NCBI GenBank assembly: GCA_946414595.1
Contig: CAMKPE010000012.1
Span: 1 to 46,186, forward strand
Origin: an uncultured Clostridium sp.
Lineage (GTDB): Bacteria > Bacillota_I > Bacilli_A > RF39 > UBA660
Reading direction: 5' to 3'
Length of the DNA: 46,186 nt
Shown here piece by piece: positions 26,457-34,512 of the stretch (its first letter is position 1; every line of letters starts with the position of its first letter). Made by a program: the position numbers and the translations under genes. The notes below the pieces were generated by a model. That model had not been told where the DNA came from. It saw only the letters and a list, made by a program, of their open reading frames with translations, and ran no database searches.

Positions 26457-28007
26457 ATGGAAAAAGAAAAATATTATATAACAACAGCAATTGCATACAC
26501 ATCTTCTAAACCACATATTGGTAATACATATGAAATAGTTTTAGCAGATGCTATTGCAAGATATAAAAGACAAAAAGGATTTGATGTATATTTTCAAACT
26601 GGTACAGATGAACATGGAGAAAAGATACAACAAAAAGCAATTGCAAAAGGAATTAGTCCTAAAGAATATGTAGATGATATAGCAGGACAAGTAAAAGATA
26701 TTTGGGATTGTATGAACACATCTTATGATAAATTCGTAAGAACAACAGATCCACATCATGAAGAAATAGTGCAAAAAATATTTAAGAAACTATATGATCA
26801 AGGAGACATTTATAAAGGTTCTTATGAAGGATTATATTGTACTGATTGTGAAGCTTTCTGGACAGAAAGTCAGCTAGTTGATGGAAATTGTCCTGACTGT
26901 GGAAGAGAAGTTCATATAGCAAGTGAAGAAGCATATTTCTTTAAATTATCTAAATATCAAGATAGATTAATTAAATATATAGAAGAACATCCTGAATTTA
27001 TTCAACCAGAATCAAGGAAGAATGAAATGATCAATAACTTCTTAAAACCCGGATTACAAGATCTTTGCGTTTCAAGAACAACATTCGATTGGGGAATTCC
27101 AGTAACATTTGATGATAAACATGTAGTATACGTATGGATAGATGCATTATCTAACTATATTACTAATATTGGTTACGACCCAGATGGATCAAGTGAAGAA
27201 TTCAATAAATGGTGGCCAGCAGAATTACACTTAATTGGAAAAGATATCATTAGATTCCATACAATCTATTGGCCAATTATCTTAATGGCTCTTGATTTAC
27301 CACTTCCAAAACAAGTATTCGGTCATCCTTGGTTATTAAGTGGAATGGACAAAATGAGTAAGTCTCGTGGAAACGTAATGTATGCAGATAATTTAGTAAA
27401 ACTATTCGGTGTAGATGCAATAAGATATTATGTTCTACATGAAATACCATTTGCAAATGATGGAACAATTACATATGATTTAATCATTGAAAAAATTAAT
27501 AGTGACTTAGCAAACGTACTAGGTAACTTAGTTAACAGAACTATTTCAATGGCTAATAAATATTTTGATGGTAATGTTAAAAAGACAAGCGCTAAAACTG
27601 AATTTGATAAAGATTTAATTGAAAAAGTAAATAACTTATCAGAAAACGTTGAAAAGAGAATGAACAAACTAGAAATTGGTGCAGCACTTGATGAAATCTT
27701 TGAAGTATTAAGAAGAAGCAACAAATACATCGATGAAACAACACCATGGGTTTTAGCAAAAGATGAAGCTAAGAAAGATGAATTACAAACAGTAATTTAT
27801 AACTTACTTGAATCAATAAGAGTAAGTGCAGTATTCTTAAAACCATTCTTACCTGAAACTTCAGATGAAATCTTAAAACAATTAAATATTGAAAATACTG
27901 AAGAAGGATTCAATGATTCACTAGAATACAAAACAGGAACACCATCACCACTATTCCAAAGAATAGACAAAGAAAAGAAATTAGAAGAAATAGAAAATGA
28001 ACAATAG
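26457..28007 (+). CDS. metG: Methionyl-tRNA synthetase
   Basis: 516 residues. Class I signature KPHIGN at 18-23 (HIGH), a zinc knuckle with two CxxC pairs (CTDC and CPDC, about 127-146), and KMSKS (DKMSKSRGN near 300). The anticodon-binding helical domain follows. The C-terminal tRNA-binding (EMAP) domain found in B. subtilis MetS is absent. Upstream T-box of predicted Met specificity supports the assignment. Confidence 0.97.
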   Translation: MEKEKYYITTAIAYTSSKPHIGNTYEIVLADAIARYKRQKGFDVYFQTGTDEHGEKIQQKAIAKGISPKEYVDDIAGQVKDIWDCMNTSYDKFVRTTDPHHEEIVQKIFKKLYDQGDIYKGSYEGLYCTDCEAFWTESQLVDGNCPDCGREVHIASEEAYFFKLSKYQDRLIKYIEEHPEFIQPESRKNEMINNFLKPGLQDLCVSRTTFDWGIPVTFDDKHVVYVWIDALSNYITNIGYDPDGSSEEFNKWWPAELHLIGKDIIRFHTIYWPIILMALDLPLPKQVFGHPWLLSGMDKMSKSRGNVMYADNLVKLFGVDAIRYYVLHEIPFANDGTITYDLIIEKINSDLANVLGNLVNRTISMANKYFDGNVKKTSAKTEFDKDLIEKVNNLSENVEKRMNKLEIGAALDEIFEVLRRSNKYIDETTPWVLAKDEAKKDELQTVIYNLLESIRVSAVFLKPFLPETSDEILKQLNIENTEEGFNDSLEYKTGTPSPLFQRIDKEKKLEEIENEQ

Positions 28008-28029
28008 AAGACTTTTATGTCTTCTTTTT
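28006..28029 (+). terminator. Terminator after metG
   Basis: AGAAGAC (28006-28012), 6-base loop, GTCTTCT (28019-28025) and T. The tatD ribosome site AGGAGG follows at once, so tatD is read by readthrough or weakly. Confidence 0.7.
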
Positions 28030-28040
28030 AGGAGGAAAAA

Positions 28041-28811
28041 ATGTATATAGATACTCATACACATTTATCTAAAAAAGATTATGATGATATAGAAAAAGTA
28101 ATAAATGATGCTAAAGAAAAAGATGTTCAATATCTAATCATAAGTGGTTGTGATAAAGAAGGAATAAAAGAATCAATTGAAATAGCGAATAATCATGAAA
28201 ATATATATCTTTCTTTAGGTTATCATCCTAGTGAAACTAATAAGACTACTGACGAAGATTTAAAAGAATTAGAAAATATAATAAAAGAAAATAAGAAGGT
28301 AATCGCTCTTGGTGAAATAGGACTAGATTATCACTGGGATAAAGATAATAGAGAAGAACAAAAAGTTCTATTTAAAAAACAAATAGAATTAGCAAAAAAA
28401 TATGATCTTCCATTAGTAATTCATTCACGTGATGCTTTTCAAGATACTTATGACATTTTAAAGGAAGCAAATTACAAAGGAGTAATACACTGTTTCTCAG
28501 GAAATTTAGAAAACGCAAAGATGTATTTATCACTTGGATTCTATCTTGGAATAGGTGGAGTTATTACTTTTAAAAATACAAATTTAAAAGAAACAATTAA
28601 AGAAATTCCAATGGATAAAATTTTACTTGAAACAGATGCTCCATACCTAGCACCAACTCCTTATAGAGGAGAAAAAAATGAATCAAAATATATACCAATA
28701 ATCGCTCTAGAAATTGGCAATTTGTTAAACAAAACAAAAGAAGAAATTGGCGAAATAACAACAAATAATGCAAGCAAAATGTTTAACAAAGATTTTAACA
28801 GAAATGTTTGA
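28041..28811 (+). CDS. tatD: TatD-family metal-dependent deoxyribonuclease
   Basis: 256 residues of an amidohydrolase-type TIM barrel: the N-terminal THTHL metal site, GEIGLDYHWD near 93 and LETDAPYLAP near 197. Family members cut DNA 3'-5' and may act in repair or quality control. Follows metG as in B. subtilis (yabD). Stop TGA overlaps the -35 of the next promoter. Confidence 0.95.
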   Translation: MYIDTHTHLSKKDYDDIEKVINDAKEKDVQYLIISGCDKEGIKESIEIANNHENIYLSLGYHPSETNKTTDEDLKELENIIKENKKVIALGEIGLDYHWDKDNREEQKVLFKKQIELAKKYDLPLVIHSRDAFQDTYDILKEANYKGVIHCFSGNLENAKMYLSLGFYLGIGGVITFKNTNLKETIKEIPMDKILLETDAPYLAPTPYRGEKNESKYIPIIALEIGNLLNKTKEEIGEITTNNASKMFNKDFNRNV

Positions 28812-28836
28812 TTATTAACCTATAATATGATACAAT
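28808..28836 (+). promoter_or_regulatory. Promoter of the 3D-domain gene
   Basis: TTGATT (28808-28813), a 17-bp spacer and TACAAT (28831-28836) with TG at 28828-28829 (extended -10). Confidence 0.62.
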
Positions 28837-28872
28837 TTATGTATAAGTATTAAAGGTAAGGTATTAAGAAAT

Positions 28873-29496
28873 ATGAAGAAAAGTAACACACTAAAAATAT
28901 TAAGAAACGAAGTACTTTATATTGTTTATGTTTTAGTATTTATGGGACTTATAACAACTATTGGAAGTGTTAATAAAGTTACTACTTATAACGTAAGCGG
29001 AGTAAGTTCACTTCAATCATCACATATGGTAGATAAATATGTTCCAAAGCCAACACCAGAAGAAATTGAACAACAAAAACAAGAAGAAGCTAGAAAATAT
29101 TTATTAAGAAATAGACAATACCGTTTAACATCTTTTTATGCTAACGACGAGTTAAAAACTGGAAGTTGTACTGGAGCAGGATTCTGCACTTGGGACTTAC
29201 AATTAAATGATAAAGGTTGGTATACTTACAAAGGAAAACTTGTACTTGCAGCAGCAACTACTTATATGATTAATACTTTTGGTTACAAAGAAGATAAAGT
29301 ATATTTTAAATATTACGATGAAGTTAATGTAACAATTGATGGAGTTACATATCCTGGAATAATACTTGATACATGTGGTGCTTGCTATAGAGACGAAAGA
29401 TTAGATCTATTCGTTAAAGACGGAGCAAGCGCAATAGATAGAGGTTACATGGGAAGAAACATGATAACTGTAGAAATAACAAAGAAAAGATCATAG
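28873..29496 (+). CDS. Exported 3D-domain protein (YabE/Sps-like wall lytic domain)
   Basis: 207 residues. An N-terminal signal anchor covers about 12-33; residues 60-90 are a charged helical linker. A 3D domain covers about 95-205 with ILDTCGACYRDERLDLFV and SAIDRGYMGRNMITVEI, matching the family pattern DTGGAI...RIDVYF...A...G...V.V. The domain is related to MltA-type lytic transglycosylases and Rpf-like cell-wall enzymes. In Bacillus the yabE gene with G5 and 3D domains holds the same place between tatD and rnmV-rsmA; here the protein is much shorter and has unusual cysteines (SCTGAGFC, DTCGAC) which could form disulfides outside the cell. Confidence 0.85.
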   Translation: MKKSNTLKILRNEVLYIVYVLVFMGLITTIGSVNKVTTYNVSGVSSLQSSHMVDKYVPKPTPEEIEQQKQEEARKYLLRNRQYRLTSFYANDELKTGSCTGAGFCTWDLQLNDKGWYTYKGKLVLAAATTYMINTFGYKEDKVYFKYYDEVNVTIDGVTYPGIILDTCGACYRDERLDLFVKDGASAIDRGYMGRNMITVEITKKRS

Positions 29497-29512
29497 GGAG
29501 AAATATTGAAAC

Positions 29513-29535
29513 AAAAAATCTTTATAGATTTTTTT
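29513..29535 (+). terminator. Terminator after the 3D-domain gene
   Basis: AAAAAATC (29513-29520), a TTTATA loop and GATTTTTT (29527-29534). The rsmA ribosome site AGGAG follows directly. Confidence 0.65.
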
Positions 29536-29552
29536 CTTTTAGGAGTAAAAAT

Positions 29553-30335
29553 ATGATAGAACATATATTTAAAAAGAAATTTGGTCAAAACTTTTTACAA
29601 GATAAAAATATAATTAAAAAGATTGCAAACGTATGTGAAACAAATAAAGAAGATTTAATAATTGAAATTGGTCCTGGAGCAGGAGCTTTAACTGAAGAAC
29701 TAGTATTAAAGTCAAAAGTACTAGCATACGAAATAGATAAAGATCTAGAAGAAGGATTAAAAGAGAAGTTTAAAGATTATGATTTTAACATTATTCTAGA
29801 TGACTTCTTAAAAAGAGATGTTAAAGAAGATTTAAATGGTTATAATTATAAAAATCTATATGTAATAGCAAATCTTCCATACTATATAACAACACCAATA
29901 GTTAATAAAATAATTGAAGAAAAAATAGATGTTAATAAAATGGTTTTGATGGTTCAAAAAGAAGTAGGAGAAAGATTTGGTGCAAATGTTGGTACTAAAG
30001 ATTATTCTTCAATTACAATATTCTTAAACTATTATTTCAACATAAAGAAAGAATTTGTTGTATCGCGTAATGCTTTCTATCCAAAGCCAAATGTCGACAG
30101 CATAATCTTATCTTTTACTAAGAAGGAAGATAAAGTAAAAGTTAATAATGAAGAATTATTCTTTAAATTAATAAAAGATTCATTTGTACAAAAAAGAAAA
30201 ACTTTAAGAAACAACCTAAAGCAATATGATTTTTCTAAGGTTGAAGAAATATTAACAAAAAATAATCTTCCACTTGATGTAAGAGCAGAAAATATATCAC
30301 TTGAAGTATTCGCAGAAATTAGTAATAATTTATAA
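29553..30335 (+). CDS. rsmA: 16S rRNA (adenine(1518)/(1519)-N6)-dimethyltransferase RsmA (KsgA)
   Basis: 260 residues. N-terminal KKKFGQNFL, SAM-binding IEIGPGAGALTEEL near 35, and catalytic NLPYYITTPI near 107, then NAFYPKPNVDS, a family landmark. Dimethylates two adenines in helix 45 of 16S rRNA as an assembly check. Bacillus has rnmV (5S maturase) just before it; that gene is absent here. Confidence 0.97.
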   Translation: MIEHIFKKKFGQNFLQDKNIIKKIANVCETNKEDLIIEIGPGAGALTEELVLKSKVLAYEIDKDLEEGLKEKFKDYDFNIILDDFLKRDVKEDLNGYNYKNLYVIANLPYYITTPIVNKIIEEKIDVNKMVLMVQKEVGERFGANVGTKDYSSITIFLNYYFNIKKEFVVSRNAFYPKPNVDSIILSFTKKEDKVKVNNEELFFKLIKDSFVQKRKTLRNNLKQYDFSKVEEILTKNNLPLDVRAENISLEVFAEISNNL

Positions 30336-30341
30336 AACATT

Positions 30342-30378
30342 AAACATATAATCTAAAGAGATGATTATATGTTTTTTT
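30342..30378 (+). terminator. Terminator after rsmA
   Basis: AAACATATAATC (30342-30353) and GATTATATGTTT (30363-30374) form a perfect 12-bp stem with a 9-base loop, followed by T. Confidence 0.85.
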
Positions 30379-30400
30379 ATCTCAAAAGAAAGGATAAATA

Positions 30401-30616
30401 ATGAATATTTCTAAAGTAAAAGAAGATATTTCAAAGTATAAAGGTAAGTTATTACATTTTAGATATAATGGTGCAAGAAATCAAATTGAAGAGTTCGATG
30501 GAAAAATAGAAAACACCTATAATGCAATCTTTACAATTAAATTAGAAGAGAATAGTAATATTAAATCATTCACTTATAATGATATTATTACCGAAAGTCT
30601 TGAAATTTTGTTATAA
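30401..30616 (+). CDS. veg: Veg-family protein
   Basis: 71 residues with the Veg pattern: an N-terminal VKEDISKYKGKLLHFRYNGARNQIEEFDG and the C-terminal TYNDIITESLEI. Veg is a highly expressed SH3-like protein of Firmicutes linked to biofilm matrix control in B. subtilis. Same position, rsmA-veg, as in Bacillus (minus yabG). Confidence 0.88.
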   Translation: MNISKVKEDISKYKGKLLHFRYNGARNQIEEFDGKIENTYNAIFTIKLEENSNIKSFTYNDIITESLEILL

Positions 30617-30692
30617 ATTGTTTGCATTTTGTTAAAATTTATTATACGATTATGGTATAAGGTTAGGAACTTTATGGATGGGGAGGATACAA

Positions 30693-30986
30693 ATGGAAAT
30701 TACACAAGTAAATGTCAAACCTGAAGAACGTGAAGGTTCTCATATGAAAGGAAGAGCATACGTTAAAATCGATGATGCTTTAGTAATTCATAACATTAGA
30801 ATTATTGAAGGTAAAAAAGGATTATTTATCGCTATGCCTAGTACTTCAAGAGAAGTAGTTAATGAAGAAGGAGAAACAGTTGTTGTTCACAGCGACATCG
30901 TTCATCCTATAAATCAAGAAACTAGAGATAAACTTGAAAAAGCAATTTTAGATGAGTATCAAAGAGCTTTAAAAGAAGCAGAATAA
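30693..30986 (+). CDS. spoVG: SpoVG family regulatory protein
   Basis: 97 residues starting MEITQVNVKP at 30693, chosen because GGGGAGGATA lies just upstream; an earlier ATG at 30678 would place that site inside the gene. Conserved IDDALVIHNIRIIEGKKGLFIAMPS and VVHSDIVHPIN are clear. SpoVG binds nucleic acids and acts in sporulation septation, and in virulence or capsule control in non-sporulating relatives. Own promoter and terminator. Confidence 0.96.
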   Translation: MEITQVNVKPEEREGSHMKGRAYVKIDDALVIHNIRIIEGKKGLFIAMPSTSREVVNEEGETVVVHSDIVHPINQETRDKLEKAILDEYQRALKEAE

Positions 30987-30988
30987 AG

Positions 30989-31015
30989 TAAAAGCAGAAA
31001 TGCTTTTATTTTTTT
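30989..31015 (+). terminator. Terminator after spoVG
   Basis: TAAAAGCA (30989-30996), GAAA tetraloop, TGCTTTTA (31001-31008) and seven T: a textbook intrinsic terminator. Confidence 0.9.
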
Positions 31016-31061
31016 GTAATAACTTATTAGTCCAAGCATATTCTTTACTAGGAGGACTAGT

Positions 31062-31352
31062 ATGGAAAAACAGGAAAACGAGTTTAATAGTTTTACTCAT
31101 GGAATTAATATTACCGAGAGAAAAACACTACTAGTAAGTGGAGTAAAAAAGATTGAAAACTTTGATGAAAATGAATTCTTAATGGAAACAACTATGGGAA
31201 TGTTGACAGTAAAAGGAGAAGATTTGGAATTAATTAAACTTGATACTATGCAAGGAAGTGTTTCAATTAAAGGTAAGATTAATTCTATTGAGTATATAGA
31301 AAATAATAAAGAAAAAGATAAAGATGGAATAATATCAAGATTATTTAAATAA
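31062..31352 (+). CDS. yabP: YabP/YqfC-family sporulation protein
   Basis: 96 residues with the family landmarks: NSFTHGINITERKTLLVSGV, then ENEFLMETTMGMLTVKGEDLELIKLD and IKGKINSIEY, ending GIISRLFK. In Bacillus YabP is made in the mother cell and needed for the spore cortex together with YabQ. Strong ribosome site AGGAGG. Its TAA overlaps the ATG of the next gene, so the two are coupled. Confidence 0.88.
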   Translation: MEKQENEFNSFTHGINITERKTLLVSGVKKIENFDENEFLMETTMGMLTVKGEDLELIKLDTMQGSVSIKGKINSIEYIENNKEKDKDGIISRLFK

Positions 31353-31648
31353 TGAACTTAGAAATACAAATAAAATCAATAATAGTATCATTTGTATATG
31401 GATTGTTCTATTCACTTTTATATAACATCTTCTACTTTCTTTTATATAATAATAACAAAGCAGTAAAGATTCTGTTTAATATCATTTTTAATATGCTTCT
31501 AACGGTATTATTCTTCATAATAATGTATCTAATTAATTATGCAGATATACACCCATATTTTGTATTCCTTTTAGTAGCAGGATTCATATTAGGAAACATA
31601 AAAACAAAAAGCATTAGAATAATTGTGAAAAAAAGGAAAAGAGGGTAA
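31352..31648 (+). CDS. yabQ: YabQ-like membrane protein
   Basis: 98 residues with about three membrane helices (5-30, 37-62, 66-82) and a basic C-terminal tail (KKRKRG). The start LEIQIKSIIVSFVYGLFYSLLY fits the YabQ family, and YabQ follows YabP in spore formers. YabQ is needed for cortex assembly in B. subtilis. By sequence alone the match is modest; the coupled position behind yabP makes it likely. The usual next gene divIC is not here. Confidence 0.75.
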   Translation: MNLEIQIKSIIVSFVYGLFYSLLYNIFYFLLYNNNKAVKILFNIIFNMLLTVLFFIIMYLINYADIHPYFVFLLVAGFILGNIKTKSIRIIVKKRKRG

Positions 31649-31678
31649 TCTTTTCTTTTATTTTGGCCTCTTCTATTG

Positions 31679-31684
31679 TATAAT
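31679..31684 (+). promoter_or_regulatory. -10 element before the GdpP-like gene
   Basis: TATAAT at 31679-31684 with no clear -35; AAAAGA and TCTTTT at about 31639-31654 could form a weak terminator for yabQ just upstream. GGAGG at 31697-31701 is the ribosome site. Confidence 0.4.
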
Positions 31685-31705
31685 AAAAGAGAAATTGGAG
31701 GTCGT

Positions 31706-32677
31706 ATGAAATTATTAAAGTGTATTGAAGAAATCGATAAATTAATAAAGACATCAAATGGTATTTTCATTATGGGCCATAGGTTTATAGATTTGGATGC
31801 TATAGCAGCTTCTATTGCTATGCAAGAATATGTAAAAACAAAGAACAAAAAGTCAACAATTATCATAAATGATATTAGATTTGAAAAAGGTGTTAAGAAA
31901 GTATTAGATAAATTTAAAGATGAGTATTCAATTAGTAGAAGTTCAAAAATAAAGAACAAAATAACTAAAGATAGTCTATTAATAGTAGTAGATACAAACA
32001 AAGAATACTTATTACAAGATAAAACATTAATAAATCAATTCAATAAAGTAATAGTAATAGATCATCACGATGAAAATGAACAATCAATTAAAAAGGGATT
32101 ATTAATAATTGATCCAGAATCATCTAGTACATGTGAAATGATTACAGGACTATTTGATAAAGAAAAGATTGAGATTAATAAAGATGTAGCAACATTACTA
32201 CTATCAGGTATTGTACTTGATACAAATAACTTTGTTATTAGATCAACTAATGAAACATTTAGGACAAGCTATCTATTAACTAAAATGGGTGCAGATCCAC
32301 AACAAGTACAATTCTTGCTAAAACAAGATTTAAAGAAATATGTTGCAAGACAAAAAGTAATTACAAATGTTAAACAATATAAAAATGTATTAATAACTGC
32401 AGGTAAAGCATCTATTCGATATAGAAGAGAAGACTTAGCAAAAATCGCAGATACATTAATACAATTTGATAAAATAGAAGCTTCATTTGTAATTGGAAGA
32501 TTAGAAAATCATAATATAGGAATTAGTGCGCGTTCACTTGGAAAAATTAATGTTGGAAAAGTTCTTGAAAAACTTAATGGTGGAGGAGACATTAATGAAG
32601 CAGGAGCACTAATAGAGAACTCTACAATAAAGGATGTTGAAAAGGAATTAATGAATATAATAAAATCTCTAAATTAG
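31706..32677 (+). CDS. Stand-alone DHH/DHHA1 phosphodiesterase, GdpP-like catalytic part only
   Basis: 323 residues from ATG 31706 behind GGAGG; the earlier frame start at 31676 has no site. DHH domain: GHRFIDLDA at 24-32, VVDTNKE near 95 and DHHDENEQ at 119-126, with SSSTCEMITGLF after it. The following part (LLSGIVLDTNNFVIRS, KMGADPQQVQFLLKQDLKKY) is closest to GdpP, the c-di-AMP phosphodiesterase, and the gene sits before rplI-dnaB just as gdpP does. The two membrane helices, PAS and GGDEF domains of GdpP (about 330 residues) are missing. The DHHA1 motif reads NGGGDINEAG at 291-300, where GGGH is usual, and DTN replaces DTH. It may be a c-di-AMP or linear-dinucleotide hydrolase, possibly with changed activity. 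Confidence 0.82.
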   Translation: MKLLKCIEEIDKLIKTSNGIFIMGHRFIDLDAIAASIAMQEYVKTKNKKSTIIINDIRFEKGVKKVLDKFKDEYSISRSSKIKNKITKDSLLIVVDTNKEYLLQDKTLINQFNKVIVIDHHDENEQSIKKGLLIIDPESSSTCEMITGLFDKEKIEINKDVATLLLSGIVLDTNNFVIRSTNETFRTSYLLTKMGADPQQVQFLLKQDLKKYVARQKVITNVKQYKNVLITAGKASIRYRREDLAKIADTLIQFDKIEASFVIGRLENHNIGISARSLGKINVGKVLEKLNGGGDINEAGALIENSTIKDVEKELMNIIKSLN

Positions 32678-32689
32678 AAAGGAGTATTT

Positions 32690-33130
32690 ATGAAAGTAAT
32701 ATTTGTTAAGGACCTAAGAGGTCAAGGAAAAAGAGGGGAGATTAAGGAAGTAAAGGATGGATATGCAGAAAACTTCCTTATAAAGAATGGCTATGCTAAG
32801 AAACTAACAGAACAAAATTATGCACAATATCAAAAAGACAAAAAAGAAGAGCAAGCACTTGACGAAAAAAACAGAAAAGAAGCAGAAAAATTAAAAGAAG
32901 TACTAAAAACTAAAGAATTAGTATTCAAAGTAAAAACAGGAGCTGAGGATAAAGTATTTGGAAGTATTAGTACAAAACAAATTAAAGAAGAATTAGAAAA
33001 GAAAAAAATAGTAGTAGACAAAAAACAAATCATGTTAGATGAAGGAATATCTTCATTAGGATATCATGATGTTAAAATAGAATTATACAAAGATGTTATA
33101 GGGGTTGTAAAAGTTAAATTAGAAAAATAG
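32690..33130 (+). CDS. rplI: Large ribosomal subunit protein bL9
   Basis: 146 residues. N-terminal [36 protein letters not shown] carries the bL9 signature; a long helix (about 45-75) joins it to the C-terminal domain ([10 protein letters not shown]). Order gdpP-rplI-dnaB is as in Bacillus. Confidence 0.97.
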   Translation: MKVIFVKDLRGQGKRGEIKEVKDGYAENFLIKNGYAKKLTEQNYAQYQKDKKEEQALDEKNRKEAEKLKEVLKTKELVFKVKTGAEDKVFGSISTKQIKEELEKKKIVVDKKQIMLDEGISSLGYHDVKIELYKDVIGVVKVKLEK

Positions 33131-33141
33131 GAAGTGATAAT

Positions 33142-34512
33142 ATGCCAGTTAAAGAAATACCTAACAATATGGTTGCAGAACAATCTGTTCTAGGATCAAT
33201 GTTTTTATCAACAAATGCTCTTAGAAAAGCTTGTGATGAACTACAACCAGAATCATTTTACTATGATAATAACGCAAAAATATTTAACACATTGGCAGAA
33301 TTACATAAAAAAGAAATACCTATAGATTCTACAACTGTAACATCAGAATTAAGAAACAAAGGTATTTTAAAAGAAGTTGGTGGAGTAGATTATCTAAATG
33401 AAATATTTAATATCGTTCCAACTGCAGCTAATGTAGAACAATACATAAAAATGGTTGAAGAAACTGCATTACAAAGAAAATTAATTGAAGTATCTAATGA
33501 TATAGCAGCAAATGCTTATGATACTTCAGCAGATATAAATGTAACACTAGATGAAGCTGAAAGAAGAATTCTAAATGTTGTTAATAACAGAAGAACAACA
33601 GAATTCAGATCAATTAGAGAAGTTGCAAGCGCAACAAAAGCAAATCTAGAAAAGTTATCAACTCAAAAAGGTGAAGTAACTGGTCTTTCTACTGGTTGGG
33701 AATTAATTGATAAAATGACTGCAGGATTCCATGAAGGACAATTAATAATAATTGCAGCACGTCCATCTGTAGGTAAATCAGCATGGGCTTTAAACCTTGC
33801 AACAAATGCAGCAGTTAATTCAAATGCAACAGTAGCAATATTTAACCTAGAAATGAGTGCAGAAAGTTTAGCAACAAGAATGATTGCCTCTTTAGGCCAC
33901 ATTGAAGGAAATAAACTAGCAACAGGAAATCTACATGATGAATGGGACAAAGTAAATGAGGCTTTAGCAAAACTTGAAAGCACTAATATATATATTGACG
34001 ATACACCAGGAATAACAATTGGAGAAATAAGAAGTAAATGTAGAAAATTAGCAAACCAAGATGCAGGATTAGATCTTGTAATAATTGACTACTTACAGTT
34101 AATTTCTTCACAAGCAAATTATAATGGAAATAGACAGCAAGAAGTTTCAGATATATCAAGAGCATTAAAACTAATGTCACTAGAACTTAAAGTTCCAGTA
34201 GTAGCATTAGCACAACTTTCTCGTTCAGTTGAACAAAGAAAAGAAAACAAACGACCAATCTTAAGTGACTTAAGGGAATCAGGATCAATCGAGCAAGATG
34301 CTGACATAGTAGCATTCTTATATAGGGATGACTATTATGAAAAAGATAGCAAAGATGCAAAAGATAAACCACAAGACCCAATTAGTGATCTAGAATTCAT
34401 AATTGCTAAAAACCGTAATGGAGCAACAGGAAAAGTATACTTAAGATTTAAGCGAGATATATCAAAATTCTTCTCAGTATTTAAGGATAATAAAGGAGAA
34501 TCAAATGAATAA
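33142..34512 (+). CDS. dnaB: Replicative DNA helicase DnaB (B. subtilis DnaC)
   Basis: 456 residues. N-terminal domain (PNNMVAEQSVLGSMF), linker, then the RecA-fold domain with Walker A ARPSVGKSAWA near 209, Walker B DLVIIDYLQLI near 313, and the arginine-finger region KNRNGATGKVYLRF near 420. Hexameric 5'-3' helicase loaded at oriC. Overlaps the next gene by 8 bases. Confidence 0.97.
   Translation: MPVKEIPNNMVAEQSVLGSMFLSTNALRKACDELQPESFYYDNNAKIFNTLAELHKKEIPIDSTTVTSELRNKGILKEVGGVDYLNEIFNIVPTAANVEQYIKMVEETALQRKLIEVSNDIAANAYDTSADINVTLDEAERRILNVVNNRRTTEFRSIREVASATKANLEKLSTQKGEVTGLSTGWELIDKMTAGFHEGQLIIIAARPSVGKSAWALNLATNAAVNSNATVAIFNLEMSAESLATRMIASLGHIEGNKLATGNLHDEWDKVNEALAKLESTNIYIDDTPGITIGEIRSKCRKLANQDAGLDLVIIDYLQLISSQANYNGNRQQEVSDISRALKLMSLELKVPVVALAQLSRSVEQRKENKRPILSDLRESGSIEQDADIVAFLYRDDYYEKDSKDAKDKPQDPISDLEFIIAKNRNGATGKVYLRFKRDISKFFSVFKDNKGESNE

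Noticed and set aside
28424..28432. TTCACGTGA in tatD as a parS half
   Set aside because: Flanks do not match parS; likely chance within coding sequence.
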